Shown here piece by piece: positions 56,571 to 64,000 of a DNA stretch of 64,000 bases; positions within the stretch are counted from its first letter, which is position 1; each line of letters starts with the position of its first letter. Made by a program: the position numbers and the translations under genes. Under the pieces are notes generated by a model that did no database searches, was not told the origin of the DNA, and worked only from the letters and a program-made list of their open reading frames with translations. Source of the DNA: an uncultured Burkholderiales bacterium (GTDB lineage: Bacteria > Pseudomonadota > Gammaproteobacteria > Burkholderiales > Eutrophovitaceae); assembly GCA_951812315.1 (NCBI GenBank), contig CATOSA010000025.1:62001-126000 (forward strand), given 5' to 3'.

Positions 56571-58492
56571 ATGGCACCCCTCTTGATATAGCGCTCGCCA
56601 AGCTCACCGATATTCAGCGTGAGGCCGTTAAATGGGATCAGGGTGCGATGCTTGTGCTCGCCGGGCCAGGCTCAGGAAAAACGCAGGTTCTAACCTGCCG
56701 TATTGCCCACCTGCTTAACGACTCTCGCGAAGACAACTTCCGCGTGCTCGCCCTAACCTTTACGAACAAGGCCGCCGATGAAATGAAGAGGCGCGTCGCT
56801 ACTTTTGTGCCCGGCCTCGAAGAACGAGCCAATATCGGCACGTTCCACAGTTTTTGCGGGCAGGTCCTGCGACAGCACGGCGTTCATCTCGGAATAAAGC
56901 CCGATTTTACGATCTATGCACAGGATGACGACCGGCGCGCTGTCATGGAAGACGCTCTTGCCCGAGCTGCATTCGAAGGCAAAGCCGTTAGCAGCGATGA
57001 TATTCGTTACCTTAAACTGATCGACCAGATGAAGGCGCCGCTGATCGAGCCGCAGGATGCCGAAGCAAGATTATCACACCTCGCCGAGCGTGAGCGCGTG
57101 GCCCTCGTCTATCAGGCTTACGAGGAAGAACTGCGCCGCCTGAATGCGCTCGATTTCAACTCACTCATCTTGGAAGCGCACAGGCTGGTCACCACCTATC
57201 CTGCCATCGCCGCCCGCTACAAACGCTCGCACCCCTACTGGCTTCTGGACGAATTTCAGGACACGAACGACGCACAGTACCGGCTTATCCGGGCCATGGC
57301 CGGCGATGAATTCCACAATGTCTTTGCCGTCGCGGATGACGATCAGATCATCTATCAGTGGAACGGGGCCAGCTTCCGGCAGATTCAACGCTTACGCGCG
57401 GACTTTTCAGCGCAACTTATCCAGCTTCCTACCAACTACCGCTGCCCGCCTGCCATCGTTGAAGCTGCCAACCATCTTGTCGTCTACAACGTTCAGCGCA
57501 CCGAAGCCAAGAAGCCCCTGATCGCGGGCAAGATCGCGCTTAAGTATCCTGAGAGCGAGCACATTCAGGTGCGTGAGTTTGAATCCGAAGAGGATGAGGC
57601 CGAAGCGATCGCACAAGAAATCGCCGCGCGCGGTTTCGATCAGTGGGGACAGATCACCGTCCTCGCACGGACCCGCGCCTTGCTGGAACGCATGCATAAA
57701 GCGCTTCAGGCCAAAAATGTTCCGGCGGTGATCGCGCAGCGCAGGGACGATTTTCTCTCCCCTGAATTCAGATGGCTTGCCGCATGTCTGGCTCAAATCT
57801 TGCGGCCCCTTGACAGGCGCAACATCAACGTTCTCATGGAAGCCTTCAACCGCATGGCTGAAATCGAGATTGCTGTTGACCAGATCATGTCCGAAGCCGA
57901 GGCGACAGGGGAAGGCTATTTGAGTGTTTGGCTGCAAGCTGCGCGAGCGGAGGTCGCGGCTTCACCGAAGGAAAACTTGCTTGATCTGATCCGCCAGCTT
58001 GCTGCGGACCCTTCAGCGGCAAGAAAGTTAATCAACGATGTCTTGAACGTGTTTGATTCCGCGCTTTCGGATGAACAAACTGATCCCGATCTCGCCGAAG
58101 ACCTCGCCGCTTGGCGGGAGATTTCAAGGGATATGGCCCGCCATCTTGGCCGGAATATCCCGCTCGATCAGTTTCTTCAGCAGCTCCAACTGCGCTCGAA
58201 AGAACCCTCGCCGCAACCCGGCACGGTCACATTAATGACGGTCCACGGGGCCAAAGGACGCGAGTTTGATATTGTGTACGTCATCGGCCTTGCTGAAGAT
58301 ATTATGCCGTCCTACCAGAGCCGTCAGAAGGGCGATAATAGCCCGGAAATGGAAGAAGAACGGCGCAACTGCTTTGTCGCAATTACGCGCGCCAAGGAGT
58401 CTCTTATTCTCAGCCGGGCAAACCGCTATCGCGGCTGGCAAAAGCAGCCCTCCCGCTTTCTTGTCGAAATGGAACTAGCAGATTCCGCTTGA
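56567..58492 (+). CDS. GajB-like UvrD/Rep family DNA helicase
   Basis: 641 residues, intact. Superfamily 1A motifs in order: I AGPGSGKTQVLT, Ia LALTFTNKAADEMKRR, II LLDEFQDTNDAQY, III AVADDDQIIYQWNGA, IV LPTNYRCPPAIVEAAN, V TVHGAKGREFDIVYVIGL and VI RRNCFVAITRAKESL. The ATG overlaps the GajA-like stop by four bases, so the two are coupled. In Gabija, GajB acts with GajA on invading DNA. The length exceeds typical GajB (about 500 residues) and approaches standard UvrD, so a general repair helicase co-opted here is an alternative. Confidence 0.9.
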   Translation: MNGTPLDIALAKLTDIQREAVKWDQGAMLVLAGPGSGKTQVLTCRIAHLLNDSREDNFRVLALTFTNKAADEMKRRVATFVPGLEERANIGTFHSFCGQVLRQHGVHLGIKPDFTIYAQDDDRRAVMEDALARAAFEGKAVSSDDIRYLKLIDQMKAPLIEPQDAEARLSHLAERERVALVYQAYEEELRRLNALDFNSLILEAHRLVTTYPAIAARYKRSHPYWLLDEFQDTNDAQYRLIRAMAGDEFHNVFAVADDDQIIYQWNGASFRQIQRLRADFSAQLIQLPTNYRCPPAIVEAANHLVVYNVQRTEAKKPLIAGKIALKYPESEHIQVREFESEEDEAEAIAQEIAARGFDQWGQITVLARTRALLERMHKALQAKNVPAVIAQRRDDFLSPEFRWLAACLAQILRPLDRRNINVLMEAFNRMAEIEIAVDQIMSEAEATGEGYLSVWLQAARAEVAASPKENLLDLIRQLAADPSAARKLINDVLNVFDSALSDEQTDPDLAEDLAAWREISRDMARHLGRNIPLDQFLQQLQLRSKEPSPQPGTVTLMTVHGAKGREFDIVYVIGLAEDIMPSYQSRQKGDNSPEMEEERRNCFVAITRAKESLILSRANRYRGWQKQPSRFLVEMELADSA

Positions 58493-58659
58493 CCTCTATT
58501 ACATCTCGTGGTGCGTCTTGTCTGTGGGGAGTAAAGACCACTGGCCCTGCCCTTGTTGAAGGAGTCGGCGACTCCGTAACTGCCACAGGGACGACCTGAT
58601 AGACATGCATCGGAAAGTTTCGTCGCGTATCGCCAAACGAATGCGTCGTCGCCTGAAGT

Positions 58660-59209
58660 TCCAATGTCCCTAGTGTCCTGTCCGAGTAGTTCGTTGAATG
58701 GTTTTGGCAATCGATTGAATGATCTCATCGGCAGACTTGGTCCACTTGAATGGTTTTGGTTTGAGGTTGGTTTGATCCAGGTAATCGCGAATGGCGCTCT
58801 CGAGTGCGGGCACGGAAGTATGCGTGCCGCGGCGCAATTGCGCCTCAGTCAATGCGGCAAAGAATCGTTCTACAAGAGATTGAGCCAGGAGCTGTACGTC
58901 GGGATAAAATGCAGTGTGCAGCGAGGGTGGCGCAAAGGCCAGTTCTTGACCCGTTGCGTTTTGTGCGTGCCGTAGTTGTCCAGCACCAGGTGGATGTGTC
59001 CAGTTCAGCAGGCGCCACGGTGTCGATATGACGCAGGAAACTGATGAACTCTGTACTGCGATGGTGGCGTTTGAGTTTTCCGATCACCTCGCCTGTGGCC
59101 ACGTCAAGCGCGGCGAACAAGGTGGTGGTTCCATGGCGCTTGTAGTCGTGGGTGCGTGTCTGGGCCAACCCGAAAGTCATCGGCAACTGCGGCTGCGTGC
59201 GGTCAAGGG
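58660..59209 (-). pseudogene. IS630-family transposase remnant
   Basis: The C-terminal part on the reverse strand reads RTHDYKRHGTTTLFAALDVA and RSTEFISFLRHIDTVAPAE, then after frameshifts ALTEAQLRRGTHTSVPALES and PKPFKWTKSADEII to the stop near 58670, which is the IS630 DDE domain. The N-terminal half is absent because an IS21-like element begins at 59210. The outer end near 58665 (GTGTCCTGTCCGAGTAG) is a likely terminal repeat. It closes the right side of the defence module, 170 bp after the helicase stop. Confidence 0.8.
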
Positions 59210-59281
59210 TGTTGATTTTCGCTGAGAACTGACCCGGTATTTTCACCGAGATTTGACCCACCCTTGTTTATGTCTCAGCGG

Positions 59282-60073
59282 TCATGTTGTGGTCAATGCT
59301 AGCGTCTCCTTTCTTGTTTTCTTTGCGGCCTCGGAGCTGACTTTGAAGCGGTAGCTGTCATTGCCGGTTTCCAGGATGTGGCAGCGGTGTGTGAGCCGGT
59401 CGAGGAGCGCGGTGGTCATCTTGGCGTCCCCGAAGACTTGCGCCCATTCGCTGAAGCTTAGATTTGTTGTGATGATCAAGCTGGTGCGCTCGTAGAGTTT
59501 ACTCAGGAGATGGAATAGCAATGCGCCACCGGACGAACTGAACGGCAAGTAGCCCAATTCGTCGAGGATGACCAAGTCAATCTTGGTCAACATCTCGGCC
59601 ATCTTCCCGGCCTTTCCGAGCGCCTTTTCCTGCTCTAACGTGTTGACGAGTTCCACAGTCGAGTAGAAGCGCACCTTGCATCTGTGATGCTCGATGGCTT
59701 GAACACCGATGGCCGTGGCGATGTGGCTTTTGCCCGTGCCGGGGCCGCCGATCAGGACAACATTCTCTGCCTTTTCCATGAACTCGCCGCGGTGCAATTG
59801 CTTGACGGTGGCTTCGTTGATGTCGCTGGATTTGAAGTCAAAGCCAGCGAGGTCCTTGTAGGACGGAAAGCGTGCCACCTTTGTGTGGTATGCGATTGAC
59901 CGCACTTCTCGCTCTGCAATCTCGGCCTTGAGAAGTTGAGACAGCATAGGGGTTGCAGCCTCGAACGCTGGTGCGCCCTGGGCAACCAGATCATCGACGG
60001 CTTGCGCCATGCCATGCAGCTTGAGACTGCGGAGCATGATCACAACCGAGGCTCCTGCAGGGTCATGACGCAT
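59282..60073 (-). CDS. istB: IS21-family helper ATPase IstB
   Basis: 263 residues, normal length and uninterrupted. AAA+ motifs: [15 protein letters not shown] (Walker A), [13 protein letters not shown] (Walker B with Asp-Glu), [18 protein letters not shown] (sensor 1) and a C-terminal Arg-rich region ([13 protein letters not shown]). IstB loads the IstA transposase on target DNA. Its ATG overlaps the end of the istA fragment, as in complete IS21 elements. It has no intact istA partner in this window. Confidence 0.93.
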   Translation of the reverse strand: MRHDPAGASVVIMLRSLKLHGMAQAVDDLVAQGAPAFEAATPMLSQLLKAEIAEREVRSIAYHTKVARFPSYKDLAGFDFKSSDINEATVKQLHRGEFMEKAENVVLIGGPGTGKSHIATAIGVQAIEHHRCKVRFYSTVELVNTLEQEKALGKAGKMAEMLTKIDLVILDELGYLPFSSSGGALLFHLLSKLYERTSLIITTNLSFSEWAQVFGDAKMTTALLDRLTHRCHILETGNDSYRFKVSSEAAKKTRKETLALTTT

Positions 60074-60275
60074 GGCGTTTCTCCTTGGCCTGTCTCAGGT
60101 TGTCATAGCGATCAACGTTGGCCTTTGGCGCCGTTTCCAAGGCCAGGGCGTCTGGTGGATCGACCTCTGGCAGATCGGGCTGCTTGCGGTCGATCAGCCT
60201 GTGCAGCAGGTTCAGGATGTGTGTCTTGGTGGGCACCCCGGCTTCCAGCGCCAGTTCTACTGCATCCAACATCAA
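60063..60275 (-). pseudogene. istA: istA C-terminal fragment
   Basis: The last 70 residues of an IS21 transposase ([36 protein letters not shown]), overlapping istB by 11 bp. The DDE catalytic core upstream is absent, so the element is immobile. Confidence 0.8.
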
Positions 60276-60279
60276 TACT

Positions 60280-60563
60280 CACACGAATATCGCACGACGG
60301 GGTCATTGTTATATTCTCCGCAAGTCAAAACCAGTTACGAAATCATCCGCTGGTCTCGTCTATTTACAGAGCCACATCACATTCTGATCGGCACCATCCC
60401 GTTCGACCCATCGGATGATGCAAGATGGCAGGGGCGGCATTTCAGTATCGAGCGAACCAGTTACCCAGTCGCTGACCCCATGAGACCACCCCCGCCAGAA
60501 TCTATCCTAAACTAATTCTGCGGGGACCTGCCACCATGCAATTTCGATGGTAGACCCCAAGGC
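60280..60563. other. short non-coding or remnant region
   Basis: A plus-strand frame ends at 60515 with RLFTEPHHILIGTIPFDPSD and RPPPPESILN, which looks like the tail of a lost protein, but no family is recognised and no start exists. Nothing else is seen. Confidence 0.3.
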
Positions 60564-60794
60564 CTAAAACTGGCGCACGAAGCGCAACTTGGCACGGTTG
60601 CGCCGATAGCTATATAACTGTGCATTGGAGGCGTTCTCTTCGTTCACCAGCACCACCTGCGGGCTGAAGCCGTACAGGGTGAAACGACGGTTAAAAACGG
60701 ACAGCCGCAGGGTGCGCATTGTGGAACCCGGGTGTGGCTTGGCGTATGCGAACGTCATTGCCAGATCTGAAATCGCAATGACGGATGCGGCCAC
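60564..60794 (-). pseudogene. C-terminal fragment of an outer-membrane beta-barrel-like protein
   Basis: 76 residues with alternating hydrophobic strands (RLSVFNRRFTLYGFSPQVV, AQLYSYRRNRAKLRFVRQF) and a C-terminal Phe, the signature that targets barrels to the outer membrane. The pattern resembles the last strands of SLAM-like lipoprotein-export proteins. No signal peptide or barrel front is present, so it is most likely a remnant at the island edge. It lies 58 bp downstream of the end of the dikinase gene region boundary at 60853. Confidence 0.35.
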
Positions 60795-60852
60795 CCGGCC
60801 GCGCGCGCCGCTGTTCAGCCGGGGTGGCTTAACGGGCGGCGATTCAGTGGAG

Positions 60853-63657
60853 CTATTTAGCGGGCGCTTCTTCCTTGGTCGTCGCTGCGGCTGCCACGAT
60901 CACCTGCCTGAACTCGTCTCGAGGCGCCGCCGGCATCGGTTGCCAGCCTGCATCCTGGACCGCCGCCTGGGCAGCCGCGAGACGCGCAACCGGAACGCGG
61001 AACGGTGAACAACTCACGTAGCTCAGCCCGGTCTTGTGACAGAACTTCACCGAGCGGGGATCGCCGCCGTGTTCACCACAAATCCCGATTTCGAGATCCG
61101 GGCGTTCCTTGCGCCCGAGTTCGACGGCCATCTTTATGATTTTTCCGACGCCTTCAATGTCGAGCGTAGCGAACGGGTTGTCCGGAAGCACCTTGTTTTC
61201 CATGTAGTGAACAAGGAATCCGGCCTCCGCGTCATCGCGCGAGATTCCAAACACCGTTTGGGTCAAGTCGTTGGTCCCGAACGAGAAAAATTCGGCCGTC
61301 GTCGCAATCTCGTCTGCCGTCAGCGCCGCCCGGGGAATTTCGATCATCGTTCCCAGCTTGTAGGAAATTTCCTGCTCCTCCTCGTCCATGACCTCGCGCG
61401 CCTCAGCTTCGACGAGTTCACGCTGGGTGCGAAGCTCATTCACGTGTGCCACCAACGGGATCATGACCTCGACTTTTACGTCGACCCCTTCGCGCATGCA
61501 GCGCGCTGCTGCCTGAAACAGTGCCCGTGTCTGCATGCGAGTGAGCTCCGGAAGCAGCATACCCAGACGCACGCCGCGCGTGCCGAGCATCGGATTCATT
61601 TCCAGAAGGTCCTCAGTCCGGCCGAGGAAATCCTGTTTCTCGCGAATCTCTTCCAGGGTGTCATCGATCTCGCGAAGCGTGGCCAGATGCTGCAGACGAA
61701 CTTTGAGTTCGGACAACTCGCGCAGCAATTCCTGATGGTTGGGGAGAAATTCGTGTAGCGGCGGGTCCAACAAGCGAACCACAACGGGAAGGCCATCCAT
61801 TGCGCGGAAGAGCCCTTCGAAATCTTCCCGTTGCAATGGAAGAAGCCGGTCGAGGGCGCCGTCACGCTCTACATGATTTCTCGCCATGATCATATCGCGC
61901 ATCAACGGGAGCCGGTCTTCTTCGAAGAACATGTGCTCTGTCCGGCACAAGCCGATCCCCTGTGCACCCAGGTCCCGAGCACGGCGAGCATCTTCCGGAT
62001 AATCGGCATTTGCCCAAACCTGAAGAGTCCGGTATTCGTCGGCCCAACTCATGAGTTTGGACAGCCATGGGTCCTCGATGTCCGGCACCACGGTCGGAAG
62101 CGCGCCCAAATAGACTTCTCCGCGCAAACCGTCGATCGAGATTTCAGCCCCTTCGCGAATCGTGAGTTCGCCCACCCGTGCTTCGCGGTCGACCAGATCG
62201 ATCTCGAGCGTCTCGACACCGACGACAGCGGGTTTGCCAAACTGACGCGCGACCAGGGCCGCATGGCTGGTCCGTCCGCCCCGGCTGGTCACAATACCCT
62301 CCGCCGCAAGCATGCCGTGAACGTCGTCCGGCCGCGTCTCCGGGCGCACCATGATCACTGCCTTGCCGTCTTCCCGCGACCACCGTTCAGCGGTATCTGC
62401 GTCGAACGCCACCACGCCGACGGCCGCACCCGGCGACACGTTCAATCCACGTGCGAACACCTGCGCTTCATTTCTTGCGGTTTCATCGAACTGCGGATGA
62501 AGGTAGAAGTCCACTTGCTCGGGACTGACCCTGAGAACGGCCTCTTCCTGACGCAGCAGTCCTTCCTTAACCATGTCAACAGCGATTCGAACTTCAGCCT
62601 GGGATGTACGTTTGCCGTTGCGTGTCTGAAGAAGCCAGAGTTTCCCGTGTTCAATGGTGAACTCGATGTCCTGCATGTTTCTGTAATGGTGTTCCAGCCG
62701 ACCTGCAATCTCACACAGTTGTTTGTGCGTTTCCGGGAAACGGTCCGCCATCACGCTGATGTCGAGCGTCTTGCGAGTTCCTGCTACCACGTCCTCGCCT
62801 TGCGCGTTGACAAGAAAATCGCCGTGCAAGCCCGGCTCGCCCGTGGACGCATTGCGGCTCATCACAACACCTGTCCCCGACGTTTCGCCCATGTTTCCAA
62901 AGACCATCGTCTGGATGTTCACCGCGGTACCGAGGTCGTGCGGAATCCCCGAAGCGTTCCGGTAATCGGTCGCCCGTTTCGTATTCCATGAGTCGAATAC
63001 CGCTTCCGTCGCCGCCTGAAGTTGCTCATAGGGGTCGAGCGGGAACGGCGCCCGTGTGTGCGTCTTGACGAGATCCTTGAACCGCCGCGTGACAGCTATC
63101 CAGTCGTCCGCCCCGAGTTCCGGATCAGTGCTGACACCGGCGGCCTGCCGGGCTTGTTCGATGACTTCCTCGAACACGTCGTCTTCCATTCCGCGCACGA
63201 CGGTTCCAAACATCTGTATCAGTCTTCGATAGGAATCGTAGACGAAGCGCGTGTCGCCAGTGAGCCTGACCAGTCCTTCTGCCACTTCATCATTCATGCC
63301 CAGATTCAGAATGGTGTCCATCATCCCGGGCATGGAAAACTTCGCGCCTGACCGGCACGAGACGAGGAGAGGCTTCTCCGGATCGCCAAATTTTTTGCCG
63401 GTATCTGATTCGATACGATTCAGAGCCTGGATCTGCTGCTCCCAGATGTCTTTCGGAAACCTGCCTTCCGCACCGAGATAGCTTATGCAGGCCTCAGTCG
63501 AAACAGTGAAGCCGGGCGGCACGGGCACTTGAATACGCGACATCTCCGCCAGATTTGCGCCTTTTCCTCCAAGCAGCGCGCGCACGTCCTCCCAGTCACC
63601 TGCATAGGCCTCTGCGGCTTCCAGCTCGGTGAACAAATACACCCACTTGCGATCCAT
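60853..63657 (-). CDS. ppdK: pyruvate, phosphate dikinase
   Basis: 934 residues from ATG 63657, chosen because GGGAGGGG lies just upstream; an ATG at 63672 would put that site inside the gene. The N-terminal nucleotide-binding domain begins VRALLGGKGANLAEMS. The central phospho-His domain has VTSRGGRTSHAALVARQFGK with the catalytic His. The C-terminal PEP/pyruvate barrel has GLCRTEHMFFEEDRLP and GICGEHGGDP with the catalytic Cys. It interconverts ATP, phosphate and pyruvate with AMP, pyrophosphate and PEP. The frame is intact. It lies outside the decayed island and is probably monocistronic. Confidence 0.97.
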   Translation of the reverse strand: MDRKWVYLFTELEAAEAYAGDWEDVRALLGGKGANLAEMSRIQVPVPPGFTVSTEACISYLGAEGRFPKDIWEQQIQALNRIESDTGKKFGDPEKPLLVSCRSGAKFSMPGMMDTILNLGMNDEVAEGLVRLTGDTRFVYDSYRRLIQMFGTVVRGMEDDVFEEVIEQARQAAGVSTDPELGADDWIAVTRRFKDLVKTHTRAPFPLDPYEQLQAATEAVFDSWNTKRATDYRNASGIPHDLGTAVNIQTMVFGNMGETSGTGVVMSRNASTGEPGLHGDFLVNAQGEDVVAGTRKTLDISVMADRFPETHKQLCEIAGRLEHHYRNMQDIEFTIEHGKLWLLQTRNGKRTSQAEVRIAVDMVKEGLLRQEEAVLRVSPEQVDFYLHPQFDETARNEAQVFARGLNVSPGAAVGVVAFDADTAERWSREDGKAVIMVRPETRPDDVHGMLAAEGIVTSRGGRTSHAALVARQFGKPAVVGVETLEIDLVDREARVGELTIREGAEISIDGLRGEVYLGALPTVVPDIEDPWLSKLMSWADEYRTLQVWANADYPEDARRARDLGAQGIGLCRTEHMFFEEDRLPLMRDMIMARNHVERDGALDRLLPLQREDFEGLFRAMDGLPVVVRLLDPPLHEFLPNHQELLRELSELKVRLQHLATLREIDDTLEEIREKQDFLGRTEDLLEMNPMLGTRGVRLGMLLPELTRMQTRALFQAAARCMREGVDVKVEVMIPLVAHVNELRTQRELVEAEAREVMDEEEQEISYKLGTMIEIPRAALTADEIATTAEFFSFGTNDLTQTVFGISRDDAEAGFLVHYMENKVLPDNPFATLDIEGVGKIIKMAVELGRKERPDLEIGICGEHGGDPRSVKFCHKTGLSYVSCSPFRVPVARLAAAQAAVQDAGWQPMPAAPRDEFRQVIVAAAATTKEEAPAK

Positions 63658-64000
63658 TTCCCCTCCCGCCATGTCTGATCAATATTCTTGCGCGCCGCAA
63701 CGCGCCCTGCCCCTGGTGACCTGCGCAATCAGTACCTGCCTCCTGAAAGCTCCGGCTCCCTGCGTATTAACACCCGACCGCCTTTGTTATATAGAGGCGT
63801 CACATGAATGAGCCAATAGTTCTTGCAGCCAATCCAGTTCAGGTATCCGCGCCGCCGCGCGACCGCATATTCTACCAATCCTGTGCGCGGTTCCCAGCCC
63901 CCATCCTGCCGGCGATTTCAGATGCGAAGCGCCCCACTGAAGCCGCAGCGATTCACTCCTAACTATCAACTGGATATAGGGCCTGCAACGAGGCCAGGTC
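63658..64000. other. intergenic region at right edge, no gene seen
   Basis: It should contain the dikinase promoter. Short frames on both strands have no recognisable features. Confidence 0.4.

Larger units (their letters stand above)
59210..60290 (-). mobile_element. IS21-family element, truncated, inserted in the IS630 remnant
   Basis: The left end TGTTGATTTTCGCTGAG followed by AACTGACCC is a characteristic IS21 terminus. Inside are an intact istB and only the last 70 codons of istA; the rest of istA and the second terminus are missing. The right boundary is approximate. Confidence 0.75.

Noticed and set aside
61831..62991. Long antisense open frame (386 codons) inside the dikinase gene
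   Set aside because: It lies fully opposite conserved dikinase sequence and has no domain; GC-rich genes often give such antisense frames.

Overview
The window looks like the chromosome of a Gammaproteobacterium or close relative. This is inferred from the PilG/H/I/J-ChpA pilus-chemotaxis order, a FeoA-FeoB-small Cys-rich protein operon, the malic enzyme-phosphotransacetylase fusion and the di-heme DUF1111 oxidoreductase; no species can be named. GC content is moderate to high. There are no rRNA genes, CRISPR arrays or tRNA genes that I can recognise.

Layout. 1-2 kb: an amidohydrolase running off the left edge, and an HtrA-like protein that has lost its catalytic triad. 3.1-5.4 kb: a NarX/NarL-like two-component pair with a small membrane protein. 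5.8-19.7 kb: an extended Pil-Chp cluster behind a sigma-54-like promoter. It holds PilG-like and PilH regulators, a CheW protein, a broken PilJ receptor, a 1979-residue ChpA, a second CheW-like protein, a Ser/Thr kinase, and a nucleotide cyclase fused to an FHA domain preceded by a 16-bp tandem array. 19.8-22.1 kb: maeB. 22.1-24.8 kb: an IS1182-like element interrupted by an IS110 element. 25-45.9 kb: housekeeping and catabolic genes, including a GlpD-like protein, a cold-shock protein, a truncated acyl-CoA synthetase, di-heme oxidoreductase/FmdB/amidohydrolase, a quinone-reductase-like dehydrogenase, a membrane protein plus VWA lipoprotein, an aminotransferase, an IS3-interrupted regulator, the feo operon behind a Fur box, and an aldehyde dehydrogenase. 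47.2-48.6 kb: a broken di-heme peroxidase. 48.6-60.5 kb: an accessory island with decayed toxin-antitoxin genes, an SbcC remnant, a ribbon-helix-helix regulator, and a four-gene defence-like module: DUF1156 DNA methylase, PD-(D/E)XK protein, GajA-like OLD nuclease and GajB-like helicase. The island is bounded by IS21 and IS630 debris. 60.8-63.7 kb: pyruvate phosphate dikinase.

Two features stand out. First, the pilus-chemotaxis operon appears to continue into a Ser/Thr kinase and a cyclase-FHA protein, which suggests that surface sensing, Thr phosphorylation and cyclic nucleotide output are joined. Second, the methylase, PD-(D/E)XK, GajA-like and GajB-like genes are co-directional and tightly packed, so a modification/restriction pair sits directly on a Gabija-like pair.

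Many genes are broken: pilJ, cyclase-FHA, acyl-CoA synthetase, DUF2237, VWA lipoprotein, the XRE-like regulator, the peroxidase, the toxin-antitoxin genes, the methylase and the nuclease. Very long genes (chpA, maeB, the dikinase, gajA/gajB-like) are intact. Lesions are therefore concentrated in certain genes, which favours real genome decay, although homopolymer indels leave room for assembly error. Two of the broken genes carry the same unusual lesion: a 70-bp insertion made of a 36-38 bp direct repeat and a 32-34 bp unrelated spacer.
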